A stretch of DNA of 64,000 bases from Sinomonas cellulolyticus (GTDB lineage Bacteria > Actinomycetota > Actinomycetes > Actinomycetales > Micrococcaceae), in NCBI RefSeq assembly GCF_014656475.1, contig NZ_BNCM01000001.1:428985-492984 (forward strand), read 5' to 3'. The first letter of the stretch is position 1, and the number at the start of each line of letters is the position of its first letter. Position numbers and translations under genes: made by a program. Under the pieces are notes generated by a model that was not told the origin of the DNA, made no database searches, and saw only the letters and a program-made list of their open reading frames with translations. This document shows positions 10,133 to 19,496 of this stretch, piece after piece.

Positions 10133-11238
10133 AGTCCTGCCACCCATTCTGCGTAGAAGACGGCCAGGCCTCCGGCGACGCAGAGCCCGGCGAGGATCCA
10201 GAAGCGGACCACCACGGTCACCTCAGCCCAGCCCTTGAGTTCGAAGTGGTGCTGGAGCGGGGCCATCTTGAACAGGCGTTTGCCCTTGGTGGCCTTGAAG
10301 TACCCGACCTGCAGGATCACGGACAGCGTGACGAGCATGAACAGGCCGCCGATGATGACCAGGAGCAGTTCGGTGCGGGACAGGATTGCGAAGCCAGCGA
10401 TGGCCGCCCCGATGGCGAGCGAGCCGGTGTCCCCCATGAAGATCTTCGCCGGGGAGGTGTTCCACCAGAGGAATCCGACCAGAGCCGAGCTCATGATGGC
10501 TGCGAGCAGGGCGAGGTCGAGGGGGTCCCGTGTCTCGTAGCAGACAGACCCGATCACCCTTGCGGAGCCGCAGGCCTGGTTGCTCTGCCAGATGCCCATG
10601 AGCGTGTATGCGCCGAAGACCATGATCGAAGCGCCGGCCGCGAGGCCGTCCAGCCCGTCCGTGAGGTTCACGCCGTTGCTGGTCGCGGTGACGATGATGT
10701 TCGACCAGATGACGAAGAGGATCGCCCCCAGCACCGTGCCGCCGAATGCGAGATTGAGCCACGGGATGTCCCGCAGGAACGAGATGTTGGTCGAGGCCGG
10801 TGTGAGGCCGCGCCAGTCGGGAAACTGCAGCGCGAGGACCGCGAAGACGATGCCCACGAGGCCCTGGCCGATCAGCTTGCCCCGCGGACTCAGCCCGAGG
10901 CTGCGCTGGTTGGAGATCTTCGTGAAGTCGTCCAGGAAGCCCACGATGCCCATGCCGACCATGAGGAACAGCAGGAGGGCGGCAGAGATGCTCGGCCCGC
11001 TCGAGGCGGGATTGACGAGCCACGTGATGAGATGCGTCAGGTAGTAGGCGACCACCGTGGCGAGCACGAACACGGCTCCGCCCATCGTGGGAGTCCCGCG
11101 TTTCATGTGGTGCGTCGTGGGGCCGTCGTCCCGGATGAACTGGCCGTAGCCCTTGGCCACCAGGAGTCGGATGAACAGGGGGGTCCCGACCAGTCCGAAG
11201 ACCAGCGCGAGCCCACCGCCGATCAGCAGTGCGATCAC
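10129..11238 (-). CDS. mraY: Phospho-N-acetylmuramoyl-pentapeptide transferase MraY
   Basis: MraY moves phospho-MurNAc-pentapeptide from UDP to undecaprenyl phosphate, making lipid I. It is a polytopic membrane enzyme of 369 residues with about ten helices. Signatures are HHMKRGTPTMGG, GFLDDFTKI (the DD pair), NGVNLTDGLDGLA, KIFMGDTGSLA with its metal Asp, and MAPLQHHFELKGW. The start is a GTG at 11238 that overlaps the murF stop as GTGA. No irregularity is seen. Confidence 0.98.
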   Translation of the reverse strand: MIALLIGGGLALVFGLVGTPLFIRLLVAKGYGQFIRDDGPTTHHMKRGTPTMGGAVFVLATVVAYYLTHLITWLVNPASSGPSISAALLLFLMVGMGIVGFLDDFTKISNQRSLGLSPRGKLIGQGLVGIVFAVLALQFPDWRGLTPASTNISFLRDIPWLNLAFGGTVLGAILFVIWSNIIVTATSNGVNLTDGLDGLAAGASIMVFGAYTLMGIWQSNQACGSARVIGSVCYETRDPLDLALLAAIMSSALVGFLWWNTSPAKIFMGDTGSLAIGAAIAGFAILSRTELLLVIIGGLFMLVTLSVILQVGYFKATKGKRLFKMAPLQHHFELKGWAEVTVVVRFWILAGLCVAGGLAVFYAEWVAGL

Positions 11239-12740
11239 GTCAGGCTCCGTCCCTGGTGGGGCGTGGCCCCGTCGGCTGCCGGCAATGCGATCCGGTCCCC
11301 GAGAGCCCCCAGCCCGACGCCGTTCGAGGACTTCACGAGCACGAGGTCACCCGGGGCGAGCTCCCGCTCGAGCAGCTCGAAGGCTGCATCGGCGTCCTCG
11401 ACGAACGTCGTCTCGCTGCCCCACGACCCCTCGTTGACGGCCGAGACGTACAGGGCGCGCGCCTCGCGGCCCACCACCACGAGCCGGTCGATGTTGAGCC
11501 GGACTACGAGGGTCCCGACCGCCGTGTGGGCTGGGATCGATTCCTCGCCGAGCTCGAGCATGGCACCCAGGACCGCCCACGTCCGCCGGCCGCGTCCGAG
11601 GTCGGCGAGGGTCCGGAGCGCGGCCCGCATGGATTCAGGGTTGGCGTTGTAGGCGTCGTTGATGACCGTCACGCCGTCTGCCCGCTCCGTGCGCTGCATG
11701 CGCCACCGGCTGCCGGGCCCCTGGGCGGAGAGCGACTCTCCGATGACCTCGAGGGGCACCCCGGCCGCGGAGGCGGCCGAGGCCGCGGCGAGCAGGTTGG
11801 ACGTGTGGTGCGCGCCGATGAGGCGGCTTGCCACGTGCACCGGGCCTTGGGCGCCGATGGTGAGGTCGAAGACGGGCGAGCCGCCGTCGTCCACGCTCGC
11901 CCCATGGGCCGCGACGAGCGTTCCGCGCTCGGCGAGGTCCGCGTTCGCCTCGGGGTGCGATGTGAAGAAGACGAGGCGGGCCTTCGTGCGCGGCTCCATG
12001 GCCCGCACGCGGGGGTCGTCGGCGTTGAGGACGGCCGTCCCCTCGGCGGAGAGCGCTTCGACGAGTTCGCCCTTGGCCTTGGCGATGTTCTCGACGCCGC
12101 CGAACTCCCCCGCGTGGGCGCTTCCCACGACGAGGACGACGCCGATGTCCGGCCTGACCATATCGGCAAGGTACTGGATGTGGCCGATTCCGGTGGCACC
12201 CATCTCGATCACGAGGTAGCGCGTGGAGGTGTCGGCCCGGAAGACCGTGAGGGGGACGCCGACCTCGCCGTTGTAGGAGCCCTGCGGGGCGACCGTCGAG
12301 GCCGGCGTCGCGGACCCTTCGGGGGTCGAGCGGAAAATCCCTGCGACGAGGTCTTTGGTGGTGGTCTTCCCGGCCGAGCCGGTGATGCCCACGACAGTGA
12401 GCTCCTCCCCGCGCGCGGAGCGCTCTGCGCGGATCCTCTCGACGGCCGCCTTGGCGAGAGTGCCCATGGCGAGCACGGCGTCAGGCACCACCACGCACGG
12501 ATGGCTCGCGCCGCCGTCGTCCGTGACCTCCCGCTCGCACAGGGTCAGGACCGCACCGGCGGCAACGGCTGCGCCCACGTACGCGTGGCCGTCGGCGTGC
12601 TCCCCGGGCTTGGCAACATAGAGCGATCCAGGGACGGCCTCGCGGGAGTCCGTCACAACGCTCGTGGGGATGATGTCGGGTGGTGCGACCAGACGGCCGC
12701 CCGTGATCTCGGCGATCTGCGCCGCTGTGAACTCAATCAT
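11235..12740 (-). CDS. murF: UDP-N-acetylmuramoyl-tripeptide--D-alanyl-D-alanine ligase MurF
   Basis: MurF joins D-Ala-D-Ala to the UDP-MurNAc-tripeptide and so completes the soluble wall precursor. The 501-residue protein has the N-terminal TDSREAVPGSLYVA, the ATP loop GITGSAGKTTTKDL, NGEVGVPLTV, EMGATGIGHI and the C-terminal INDAYNANPESM and VLVKSSNG. These motifs are complete and in the normal order. The ATG at 12740 overlaps the murE stop (ATGA), and the gene ends in a GTGA overlap with mraY, so it sits in a tightly coupled run of ligase genes. Confidence 0.98.
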   Translation of the reverse strand: MIEFTAAQIAEITGGRLVAPPDIIPTSVVTDSREAVPGSLYVAKPGEHADGHAYVGAAVAAGAVLTLCEREVTDDGGASHPCVVVPDAVLAMGTLAKAAVERIRAERSARGEELTVVGITGSAGKTTTKDLVAGIFRSTPEGSATPASTVAPQGSYNGEVGVPLTVFRADTSTRYLVIEMGATGIGHIQYLADMVRPDIGVVLVVGSAHAGEFGGVENIAKAKGELVEALSAEGTAVLNADDPRVRAMEPRTKARLVFFTSHPEANADLAERGTLVAAHGASVDDGGSPVFDLTIGAQGPVHVASRLIGAHHTSNLLAAASAASAAGVPLEVIGESLSAQGPGSRWRMQRTERADGVTVINDAYNANPESMRAALRTLADLGRGRRTWAVLGAMLELGEESIPAHTAVGTLVVRLNIDRLVVVGREARALYVSAVNEGSWGSETTFVEDADAAFELLERELAPGDLVLVKSSNGVGLGALGDRIALPAADGATPHQGRSLT

Positions 12741-14587
12741 TGCGCATCGGACTCTAGTGCGTCGGAGGCCTCGGACCCGAATCCGCCAGCGCCGGCAACC
12801 AGGCGGAAGCCCCGCTCCGCGAGGGCGCCTCGCAGCTCCGCACGGTCGTCCAGGACGAGGTTCACGCCCTTGACCTCCTGGTACACCTCGTGGCCGCGCC
12901 CCGCCACGAGGATCACATCATCGTCCCGCGCGAGGTCGACGGCGTGGCGGATCGCCTCGGCCCTGTCGCCGACCTCGTCGATGCGACGTCCGAGCCCCTT
13001 CTCGGCGTCCTCGGCGCGGACGCCGGCGAGCACTTGGGCGCGGATGGCGGCAGGGTCCTCGTCGTGGGGGTCGTCGTCCGTCACCACCACCACGTCGGCT
13101 CCCCGCGCGGCGACGGCGCCCATGACGGGACGCTTGAGGGCGTCGCGCTGGCCGGTGGCGCCGAAGACGACGATCACGCGGCCGGACCCGGTGCGGGGCC
13201 GCACTGCGTCGAGCGCCCTCTCGAGCGCGTCCGGATTGTGGGCGAAGTCGACGATGGCCGTCGGGGCGGTTCCGACGAGCTGCATGCGCCCGGGGACCTC
13301 GACGGTGAAGGGGTCGCGGTCGAGAGCCCGCTGGACCTTCTCGAGAGTGGCCCCGGAGGCGACGACGAGCAGTGTCGCAAGGGCGGCGTTGGCCACGTTG
13401 AAGGCTCCCGGAAGGCCGGTGCGCACACGCAGGGTGGCGCCGTCGCGGTGCCGCAGCTCGAAGGCCGTGCCGACCCCGGACGGACGGGCGGCCGCCACCG
13501 TCCAGTCCGCCTCGGGCACGTCGCGTGGGTGGGCGCCGGCCGGGTCGGCTTGACCTGCACCGGCAGCGAGGGTGGTGACCGGGATCGGAGCCTCGTCCGC
13601 GAGCCGGCGGCCCCACTCGTCGTCGACCGTCACGACGCCGTGGGCGGCCCGCTCCGGCGTGAACAGCCGGGCCTTGGCCGCGTAGTACTCCTCCATCGTC
13701 CCGTGGAGGTCCAGATGGTCCTGCGTGAGGTTCGTGAAGCCCGCTGCGTCGTAGCGCACGCCGTCGACGCGGCCGAACTCGATCGCGTGGGAGGAGACCT
13801 CCATCGAGGCGGCCGTCACTCCCCGCTCCCGCATGAGCGCCAGAAGGGCGTGGACTTCAGTGGACTCCGGGGTGGTGAGCCTGCTCGGAATGGGCTCGCC
13901 GCCGGCCAGGATCTCGATCGTCCCGATCAGTCCCGTCCGGTGGCCGAGCGCACGCAGGAGGGAATTCGAGAAGTAGGTGGTGGTCGTCTTGCCGTTCGTT
14001 CCCGTCACGCCGAGCAGGAGCATGCGCTGCGCAGTGCCGCCGTCGGTCCCGGCCGCGGCCGTCCCATAGACGAGGGCTGAGACGGGGCCGACTGCTGCCC
14101 GGGGCCGGTCGAGGACGAGTGCCGGGACCTGCGCGAGGGACTCGGACAGCGCGAGCCGCTTCGCGCCGTCGTGGTCGGTGAGGATCGCCACGGCTCCCGC
14201 CTCCACGGCCTGCTGGGCGTAGTCGGCTCCGTGTCGCGACGCACCGGGCAGCGCGAAGTAGAGGTCCCCTGGGACGACCGTACGCGAGTCGAGGCTCGCT
14301 CCCGTGATGGGCGCTGCGTCCTCGAGGCCCTCGGCAGGGAGCCCCACGAGAGCCGAGACCTCCGCGAGGGAGATCGGCGCCACGTGGGCCGGCCGGAGCG
14401 CCTCTGGGCCGTCCTGTCCAAGGCTGTCCTGGGTCCCGCTGTCCTGGGTCCCGCTGTCCTGGGTCCCGCTGTCCTGGGCAGGACCGTTGTGTGCAGGATC
14501 CTCCTGCGGGGCGCTGTCCCCCCGCGCACTGAGTGCCGATGCACTGCTGCCCGGGGGCAGGGGCTGCTCGCTCACATTCACCTTCAT
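12737..14587 (-). CDS. murE: UDP-N-acetylmuramyl-tripeptide synthetase MurE
   Basis: MurE adds the third stem amino acid to UDP-MurNAc-L-Ala-D-Glu. About 616 residues: a disordered N-terminal extension of roughly 70 residues with a QDSGT repeat, then DSRTVVPGDLYFALPG, the ATP loop [36 protein letters not shown], and the C-terminal VDFAHNPDALE and GRGHEVYQE. The substrate motif is DNPR in meso-diaminopimelate enzymes; here the place is held by DDDPHDEDP (about residues 499-507). That argues against diaminopimelate and fits L-Lys, as known in Arthrobacter-type walls. The start (ATG 14587) is uncertain by several codons, since only weak ribosome sites are present. Confidence 0.96.
   Translation of the reverse strand: MKVNVSEQPLPPGSSASALSARGDSAPQEDPAHNGPAQDSGTQDSGTQDSGTQDSLGQDGPEALRPAHVAPISLAEVSALVGLPAEGLEDAAPITGASLDSRTVVPGDLYFALPGASRHGADYAQQAVEAGAVAILTDHDGAKRLALSESLAQVPALVLDRPRAAVGPVSALVYGTAAAGTDGGTAQRMLLLGVTGTNGKTTTTYFSNSLLRALGHRTGLIGTIEILAGGEPIPSRLTTPESTEVHALLALMRERGVTAASMEVSSHAIEFGRVDGVRYDAAGFTNLTQDHLDLHGTMEEYYAAKARLFTPERAAHGVVTVDDEWGRRLADEAPIPVTTLAAGAGQADPAGAHPRDVPEADWTVAAARPSGVGTAFELRHRDGATLRVRTGLPGAFNVANAALATLLVVASGATLEKVQRALDRDPFTVEVPGRMQLVGTAPTAIVDFAHNPDALERALDAVRPRTGSGRVIVVFGATGQRDALKRPVMGAVAARGADVVVVTDDDPHDEDPAAIRAQVLAGVRAEDAEKGLGRRIDEVGDRAEAIRHAVDLARDDDVILVAGRGHEVYQEVKGVNLVLDDRAELRGALAERGFRLVAGAGGFGSEASDALESDAQ
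14426..14478. repeat. 15-bp tandem repeat inside the murE 5' end
   Basis: Three exact copies of GTCCTGGGTCCCGCT (14426-14440, 14441-14455, 14456-14470) plus a partial fourth. The repeat stays in frame and encodes QDSGT repeated in the disordered N-terminal tail of MurE. Copy number could change by slippage without breaking the reading frame. Confidence 0.9.
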
Positions 14588-14653
14588 CGATCGGGATTCC
14601 AACTCTATAACGCCCCCGGGCGCCGGGTCTGGGCCGGCACCCGGGGGCGGGGG

Positions 14654-16504
14654 TCACTTCACGTACTGCGGCAGCCTCGCGGGAGTGCCGGTTGACGGCG
14701 GGACGCCGTACATGTGGAGCGCCTGCGACATGACCGACTTGAAGATGTCCGCGTTGCCGATGCCGTAGATGTCGGTCGGACGCTGCAGGACCACCGAGAC
14801 GATGAAGCGCGGATTGTCCATCGGCGCCATTCCGATGAGGGTGGAGGTCACGCCTTGATAGCCCGGCACGCCGTCCTCTCGGGGCGCCTCGGAGGTTCCG
14901 GTCTTCGCACCCACCCGGTAGCCGTCGATCGCGGCCGGCTTGACCTCGCCCTCGGTGACGTTGCTCTCGAGCATCTCCTTCACCTGCTGCGCGGTCTCCT
15001 TGCTCACGACCTGCGTGGGTCCGGCCGTCTGCCACGGCGTTTCGTGGCCGGTCTGGTCGATGTACCCGTCGATGAGGCGGGGCTGCAGCATGACGCCGTC
15101 ATTCGCGATGGTCTGGTAGGCGCGGATGGTCTGGAGGGTGGACTGGGTGACGCCCTGGCCGAACAGGATCGTGTACTGCTGGCGACCGTCCCACTCCTGC
15201 GGGGTGTGGAGCGTGCCCTTGGCCTCGCCGGGAAGCCCGACGTCGATGGGCTGGCCGATCCCGAACTTGGTGAACCAGTCATAGCGCTGCTGGGGGCTGA
15301 GCTCCTTGCCGGCCATGACGGTTCCCGTGTTCATGGAGTAGCCGAGGATCCCGGCGAGGGTCCGCTGCTCGGTCCCGTGGGTGAACGCGTCGGAGAAGGT
15401 CTGCCCGTCCACGGTGTACGTCGGCGGGATGGTGTACTGGGACAGGGGCGTCGCCTTGCCCTCCTGGATGAGCGCCGCCATCGTGATGGTCTTCTCGACA
15501 GAGCCCGGCTCGTACGCCGCTGTCACAGCACGGACGCCCCGGTCCTTGGCTGCGGACTTGCCCGGATCATTCGGGTCGACCGAATTGGTGTCGGCCATGG
15601 CGAGGATGTTGCCGGTCTTGGCGTCCTCGACGACGGCGATTCCCCACTCGGCGTTGTACTTCTGCGCCTGGGTCTGCACTGCCTGCTGCGTGAAGTACTG
15701 GAGGTCCGAGTTGATCGTCAGCTTGACCGTCTTGCCGTTCTGCGCGGGCGTGTACTTGTCTGTGGCCACCGGAATGCGGAGTCCGTCTGCGCCGATCTCG
15801 TACTCACGCGAGCCGTCCTGGCCCTTGAGCTGCTCGTCCTGAGTCTGCTCGATCCCGGACAGGGCCGTGCCGTCCGAGCCCACGAATCCGACGAAGCTGC
15901 CGCCTACCGCACCGTTCGGGTAGACCCGCTGGGTCACGCCCTCTGAGAGGATCCCGGGGAAACCGATGGCCATGGCCCGGTCCTCGGTGTCCGGGGTCAC
16001 GTTCCTCGCCACGTAGTTGAACGGCTTCTCCCCTGTGATCGCACTGGTCACGTCCGCGACGGACATGCCCAGCGTGTCTGCGAGCTCCTTGACCGCCTGG
16101 TCCCGGGGGATCTGCACGATCTTCTTGGTGCCGTCGCCGGCGTCGACGCTCCGGTCCAGCTCCGTGAAGTCCTTGGCCGAGGCGATGCGCTGGTCCACGG
16201 TGATGTTGTAGCGCACCACGCTCGAGGCGAGCACGGCCCCCTTGGAGTCGACGATCTCACCGCGTTGGGCCGGCAGCACGGTCTTCTGCAGGCGCTTGTT
16301 GACGGCGGCCTCCGCCATTCCGCCCACATCCAGGCCCTGGACGAGGATGAGGCGGCCGCCGATGAGGACGAGCAGCGTGAGCATCACGGCGAGGCCCAGC
16401 TTGAGCCGGCGCTTCGCCCGCCCGCCGTGGCGCGCTGGAGGTGGAACCTTGGTTGCGCCGCCGCGCGAGTTGGGGCGTCTGGTGTCCGTGCTCGTACCTG
16501 CCAC
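14654..16504 (-). CDS. ftsI: Septal peptidoglycan transpeptidase FtsI (class B PBP)
   Basis: FtsI cross-links septal peptidoglycan and partners FtsW. The protein (616 aa) has a basic cytoplasmic tail, one membrane segment at about residues 36-55, a PBP dimerisation domain (RGEIVDSKGAVLA at about 81-93) and a transpeptidase domain. The catalytic set is complete: S335-V-E-K (in YEPGSVEKT), S390-M-N and K534-T-G. It lies 66 bp before murE and 75 bp after the FtsL-like gene, in the standard order. Other class B PBPs share this layout, but the position in the dcw cluster identifies it. Confidence 0.97.
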   Translation of the reverse strand: MAGTSTDTRRPNSRGGATKVPPPARHGGRAKRRLKLGLAVMLTLLVLIGGRLILVQGLDVGGMAEAAVNKRLQKTVLPAQRGEIVDSKGAVLASSVVRYNITVDQRIASAKDFTELDRSVDAGDGTKKIVQIPRDQAVKELADTLGMSVADVTSAITGEKPFNYVARNVTPDTEDRAMAIGFPGILSEGVTQRVYPNGAVGGSFVGFVGSDGTALSGIEQTQDEQLKGQDGSREYEIGADGLRIPVATDKYTPAQNGKTVKLTINSDLQYFTQQAVQTQAQKYNAEWGIAVVEDAKTGNILAMADTNSVDPNDPGKSAAKDRGVRAVTAAYEPGSVEKTITMAALIQEGKATPLSQYTIPPTYTVDGQTFSDAFTHGTEQRTLAGILGYSMNTGTVMAGKELSPQQRYDWFTKFGIGQPIDVGLPGEAKGTLHTPQEWDGRQQYTILFGQGVTQSTLQTIRAYQTIANDGVMLQPRLIDGYIDQTGHETPWQTAGPTQVVSKETAQQVKEMLESNVTEGEVKPAAIDGYRVGAKTGTSEAPREDGVPGYQGVTSTLIGMAPMDNPRFIVSVVLQRPTDIYGIGNADIFKSVMSQALHMYGVPPSTGTPARLPQYVK

Positions 16505-16579
16505 GCTCGTCCCTACGCTTCCGCTCTCGCTCCTCGTGCCTTCACCACAGCCGGCGGCTCCCCGGGGCGACCGCCTCGG

Positions 16580-17215
16580 CTACTGGCCCGGGGTCTTCTG
16601 CGCCGGGGCCGGGATGGACCCTCCGTGGAGGTCCGCAGCCGGAGCCGTTGCCGGCTGGGCCGGGGACCCGGCGGCCGCGGCCGACGCAGCCTTTGCCTCG
16701 AGGGGATCCTTGGTCGTCGGCGCGGGTACGACGGCGATCTGTCCCGGAACTGCGGGTGCCGGAATGGTGGCGCCCTGGGGTGCACCCTTCACTGCGGCTT
16801 TGGCCTGACCGGTCACCGCGAGCGTCTTCAGGTCGATCTGTCCGTTCGACGTCGAGGCAACCATTCCATATTGTGCCGCGCGCGCCGCCAGATTCTGGGG
16901 AGCTTCGAAGTTCTGCACCCGCTGTGTCAGATCCTGGTTCTGCTTCTCAAGGGTGAGCTGCTGATTGCGCAGCTGCACCAACTGGTACTGCCCGGTGGAG
17001 ACTGAGATGTTGAGCACGAGCACCGCGATGAGCGCGGCGGCCAGCACCCCGAGGCAGAAGATCGCGAATGGCGCACGGCGGCGCACGGGGAGCGAACGGA
17101 CGAGGGCGAGGGGCGTCCGGCGAGGGGACCCCTCGGCAGCGCGGTGTCCCGGTAGGGGGGCACTGAGGGCGGAGGTTCCCACCACCGCTGCCCTCGGCTG
17201 TGCTGCTGCGCTCAT
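16580..17215 (-). CDS. ftsL: FtsL-like divisome protein (bitopic, coiled coil)
   Basis: A 211-residue bitopic protein: a basic N-terminus ending in PVRRRAPF, one membrane helix (about residues 49-70), and a short extracytoplasmic coiled coil ([20 protein letters not shown]) ending in the FtsL-like stretch [12 protein letters not shown] long Ala/Pro-rich C-terminal tail of about 75 residues follows, which classical FtsL lacks. FtsL with FtsB and FtsQ activates FtsW/FtsI. Sequence similarity in this family is low, so the call rests on topology and on the slot between rsmH and ftsI. The ATG at 17215 overlaps the rsmH stop as ATGA. Confidence 0.82.
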   Translation of the reverse strand: MSAAAQPRAAVVGTSALSAPLPGHRAAEGSPRRTPLALVRSLPVRRRAPFAIFCLGVLAAALIAVLVLNISVSTGQYQLVQLRNQQLTLEKQNQDLTQRVQNFEAPQNLAARAAQYGMVASTSNGQIDLKTLAVTGQAKAAVKGAPQGATIPAPAVPGQIAVVPAPTTKDPLEAKAASAAAAGSPAQPATAPAADLHGGSIPAPAQKTPGQ

Positions 17216-18222
17216 CGTCCACTCCTTGTCCTGATGCGTTCTGCGGCCCTGAGTCGTGCGGAGGCGGCACGCGGGTTCTCCGCGATCTCGGCCTCGGTCG
17301 GGACCTCGGTCCCCTTCGTGATGATCTTCAGTTCGGGCCGGTGCTCCGGCAGCTCCACGGGGAATCCGGGGGGAGCACTGGAGCGGCTCCGCGCCTGGAG
17401 CGCCGTCTTGACGATCCGGTCCTCGAGCGAGTGGTAGCTCATGACGACGATGCGTCCGCCCAAGCGGAGCACATCGATGGCCGCCGGCACGGCTCGCTCC
17501 AGGACGTCAAGCTCCTCGTTGACCTCGATGCGCAGCGCCTGGAAGGTCCGCTTGGCCGGATGCCCCCCGGTTCTCGCAGCCGCCGCAGGCACGACGGCGC
17601 GGATCGCCTCGACCAGCTCCCCGGTCGTCGTGAACGGCTTCTTCGCCCGCTCCGCCACGATGTTCCGGGCAATCCTGCCGGCGAACTTCTCCTCGCCCCA
17701 GGCCCGGATGATCCGCGTGAGGTCCTCGACGCCGTAGGTGTTGACAACGTCCGCCGCCGTGGGACCCCGGCTGGTGTCCATGCGCATGTCGAGGGGCGCG
17801 TCGTAGGAGTAGGCGAAGCCGCGGTCACGCTCGTCGAGCTGCATGGAGGAGACGCCCAGGTCCATGAGCACCCCGTCGGCACCGTCGAGCCCGAGGCCCT
17901 CGAGTACCTCGGGGATTTCGTCATACACGGCGTGCACGAGCCGGGCGCGGGCACCGAACGGATCGAGCCGGGCACCGGCGAGGGCGAGGGCCTGTTCATC
18001 GCGGTCGATCCCCACGAGTGTGGCCTCGGGGAAGCGGGAGAGGATCGCTTCGCTGTGGCCCCCCATGCCGAGGGTGGCATCGACCACCACCGGGGACCGC
18101 CCGGTGTCAAGGGCCGCCTCGACGCCCGGAGCGAGCAGGGACATGCAGCGCTCGAGGAGGACGGGGACGTGGCGTTCGGAGGTCGGCTTCGGGTCCTTCT
18201 CGTGCTCGGCGTCCATGTCCAC
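17212..18222 (-). CDS. rsmH: 16S rRNA (cytosine1402-N4)-methyltransferase RsmH
   Basis: RsmH (MraW) methylates N4 of C1402 in 16S rRNA with S-adenosylmethionine, tuning decoding in the ribosomal P site. The 336-residue protein has the opening [11 protein letters not shown], the SAM loop [34 protein letters not shown], and the C-terminal [18 protein letters not shown] and [11 protein letters not shown]. All are typical. It is the second gene of the dcw operon, 152 bp after mraZ, and overlaps the FtsL-like gene. Confidence 0.98.
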   Translation of the reverse strand: MDMDAEHEKDPKPTSERHVPVLLERCMSLLAPGVEAALDTGRSPVVVDATLGMGGHSEAILSRFPEATLVGIDRDEQALALAGARLDPFGARARLVHAVYDEIPEVLEGLGLDGADGVLMDLGVSSMQLDERDRGFAYSYDAPLDMRMDTSRGPTAADVVNTYGVEDLTRIIRAWGEEKFAGRIARNIVAERAKKPFTTTGELVEAIRAVVPAAAARTGGHPAKRTFQALRIEVNEELDVLERAVPAAIDVLRLGGRIVVMSYHSLEDRIVKTALQARSRSSAPPGFPVELPEHRPELKIITKGTEVPTEAEIAENPRAASARLRAAERIRTRSGR

Positions 18223-18374
18223 TCCCTCCCCTCGTGTGGCCTTCGTGCCTCGCGGCTGGTCTTCGGTCCGGCTGAACCCAGATCCCCCTCCGCGCCGATC
18301 GGCCGCCTGGCTCCGGGGAAGGTGAGCCAGGATGGCCGTGCGGGGCGGCTGGAGATCTCGGCCAGCCGGTGGGA

Positions 18375-18806
18375 TCAGTCGATCCCGGGCAATGCGTCGT
18401 CGTCGGTCTCCGAGAAGGCGGTTTCCTTCTCGGCCAGGTAGTCCTCCCAGGCCTGGGCGTCCCAGATCTCCGCCCGCGTTCCCACGCCGATCACGGCGAG
18501 GTCCCGGTCGAGCCCTGCGTACTTGCGCAGGATCGGAGGGATCGTCACGCGCCCCTGCTTGTCAGGCACCTCGTCGGAGGCTCCGGACAGGAAGACCCTG
18601 AGGTAGTCCCGTGACTGACGCGAGGAGATAGGGGCTTCCCGCATCTGTTCGTGGACTCTCTCAAACTCCTTCTGACTGAAGACGTAGATGCAGCGTTCCT
18701 GGCCCCGGGTCAGAACCAGCCCTTCGGCCAGTTCGTCGCGGTACTTCGCCGGGAGGATGAGGCGCCCCTTCTCGTCCAGACGCGGCGAATACGTACCGAG
18801 CAACAT
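18375..18806 (-). CDS. mraZ: Transcriptional regulator MraZ
   Basis: MraZ is a ring-forming double AbrB-fold DNA-binding protein that represses its own dcw operon in several bacteria. The 143 residues start with [15 protein letters not shown] and contain the two paired half-domains, each with a DKxGR core (DEKGRLILP near residue 11 and DKQGRVTIP near residue 82). The ATG at 18806 is used because the family starts at this residue; the frame stays open four codons further to a GTG at 18818. The gene opens the dcw cluster, with candidate operator repeats 40 bp upstream. Confidence 0.97.
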   Translation of the reverse strand: MLLGTYSPRLDEKGRLILPAKYRDELAEGLVLTRGQERCIYVFSQKEFERVHEQMREAPISSRQSRDYLRVFLSGASDEVPDKQGRVTIPPILRKYAGLDRDLAVIGVGTRAEIWDAQAWEDYLAEKETAFSETDDDALPGID

Positions 18807-18846
18807 CGGCACCACCACCCGTCGTTACGAGGCTGAACGTCCCTAT

Positions 18847-18886
18847 CTCCGCCACTTCCCTCCAACATGCCCCACTTTACTCCACT
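18847..18886 (-). promoter_or_regulatory. Candidate MraZ boxes: four 10-bp direct repeats
   Basis: Read on the mraZ strand, four units follow one another with exact 10-bp spacing: AGTGGAGTAA, AGTGGGGCAT, GTTGGAGGGA, AGTGGCGGAG. Known MraZ operators are sets of GTGG(A/G/T)G-like repeats at 10-bp steps ahead of mraZ, which matches both place and form. The first two units overlap the likely -10 element, so binding would block transcription. This fits autorepression of the dcw operon; direct evidence for this species is not available from sequence. Confidence 0.8.
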
Positions 18887-18901
18887 CTCCTCCCCGGTCA
18901 A
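18874..18901 (-). promoter_or_regulatory. Probable mraZ promoter (-35 TTGACC, -10 TAAAGT)
   Basis: On the minus strand TTGACC (18896-18901) and TAAAGT (18874-18879) are separated by 16 nt, close to the major sigma factor consensus. The -10 lies 67 bp before the mraZ start and overlaps the first two MraZ-like boxes. Confidence 0.55.
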
Positions 18902-19113
18902 CGTGGAGCGACACGCATGTCGCACCAGACGTACAAAGAATTCCGGCGCAGATCCGCGGAATCACGCGGTTCACCGATGGATGGCCGCCGCCCTCCGACG
19001 GCAACGCCTTCAGCTGGGGCGCCCGCTCACGACTGCGCTCGCACGCGCCTGATCGTCCGCCGCCCGTCATTCGACACCCTCGGGGCGTGCGGCTGCAGGG
19101 AAGAGCCCAAACC

Positions 19114-19297
19114 CGGGGAGGAAAGTGGAGCACGGGGAGGAAAGTGGAGCACGGGGAGGAAAGTGGGGCACGGGAGCAGAGTGGCGCACGGGGAGGGCCA
19201 GGAGCAGAGTGGCGCACGGGGAGGGCCAGGAGCAGAGCGGCGAACAACGAAGGACCGCGAGCAGTGCGGCGCCCGCGGAGGGCCAGGAGCAGTGCGG
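19114..19297. repeat. GC-rich tandem repeat array upstream of mraZ (19-bp then 28-bp units)
   Basis: Three 19-bp units (19114-19132, 19133-19151, 19152-19170; CGGGGAGGAAAGTGGAGCA) run into a block with 28-bp period (starts at 19175, 19203, 19231, 19260 and 19288). Each unit keeps a core such as AGTGGAG, AGTGGGG, AGTGGCG or AGTGCGG. The array makes up much of the 690-bp stretch between mraZ and the DUF3040 gene; no convincing coding sequence was found there. The cores resemble the MraZ boxes but read on the opposite strand and are not spaced at 10 bp. Confidence 0.85.
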
Positions 19298-19330
19298 GGT
19301 ATGGTCTTTCTCCGGACCGACGCCAGACGC

Positions 19331-19367
19331 GGCTGCGCCCCGGAACCAACAGTTCCGGGGCGCAGCC
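19331..19367 (-). terminator. Intrinsic terminator after the DUF3040 gene
   Basis: Perfect 16-bp stem (GGCTGCGCCCCGGAAC, 19331-19346, pairing with 19352-19367) with a 5-nt loop. It lies 130 bp past the stop of the leftward DUF3040 gene. No T-run follows, which is common for actinobacterial terminators. Confidence 0.7.
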
Positions 19368-19496
19368 GTGCGTTCACCGGGCAGGAGTCATGCCCGAAGG
19401 GCCTGGCGGTGGGCCGTCCGTACGCCTACTTCACATTCGCCGCGTCCGAGGCTGTCTCTGGGCGCGCAGGAAGAAGGGCGTGGGTCCGGGTGAAGG

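Noticed and set aside
19114..19297. Possible CRISPR array
   Set aside because: Units are directly adjacent with no unique spacers, unit length changes from 19 to 28 bp, and no cas genes are present.
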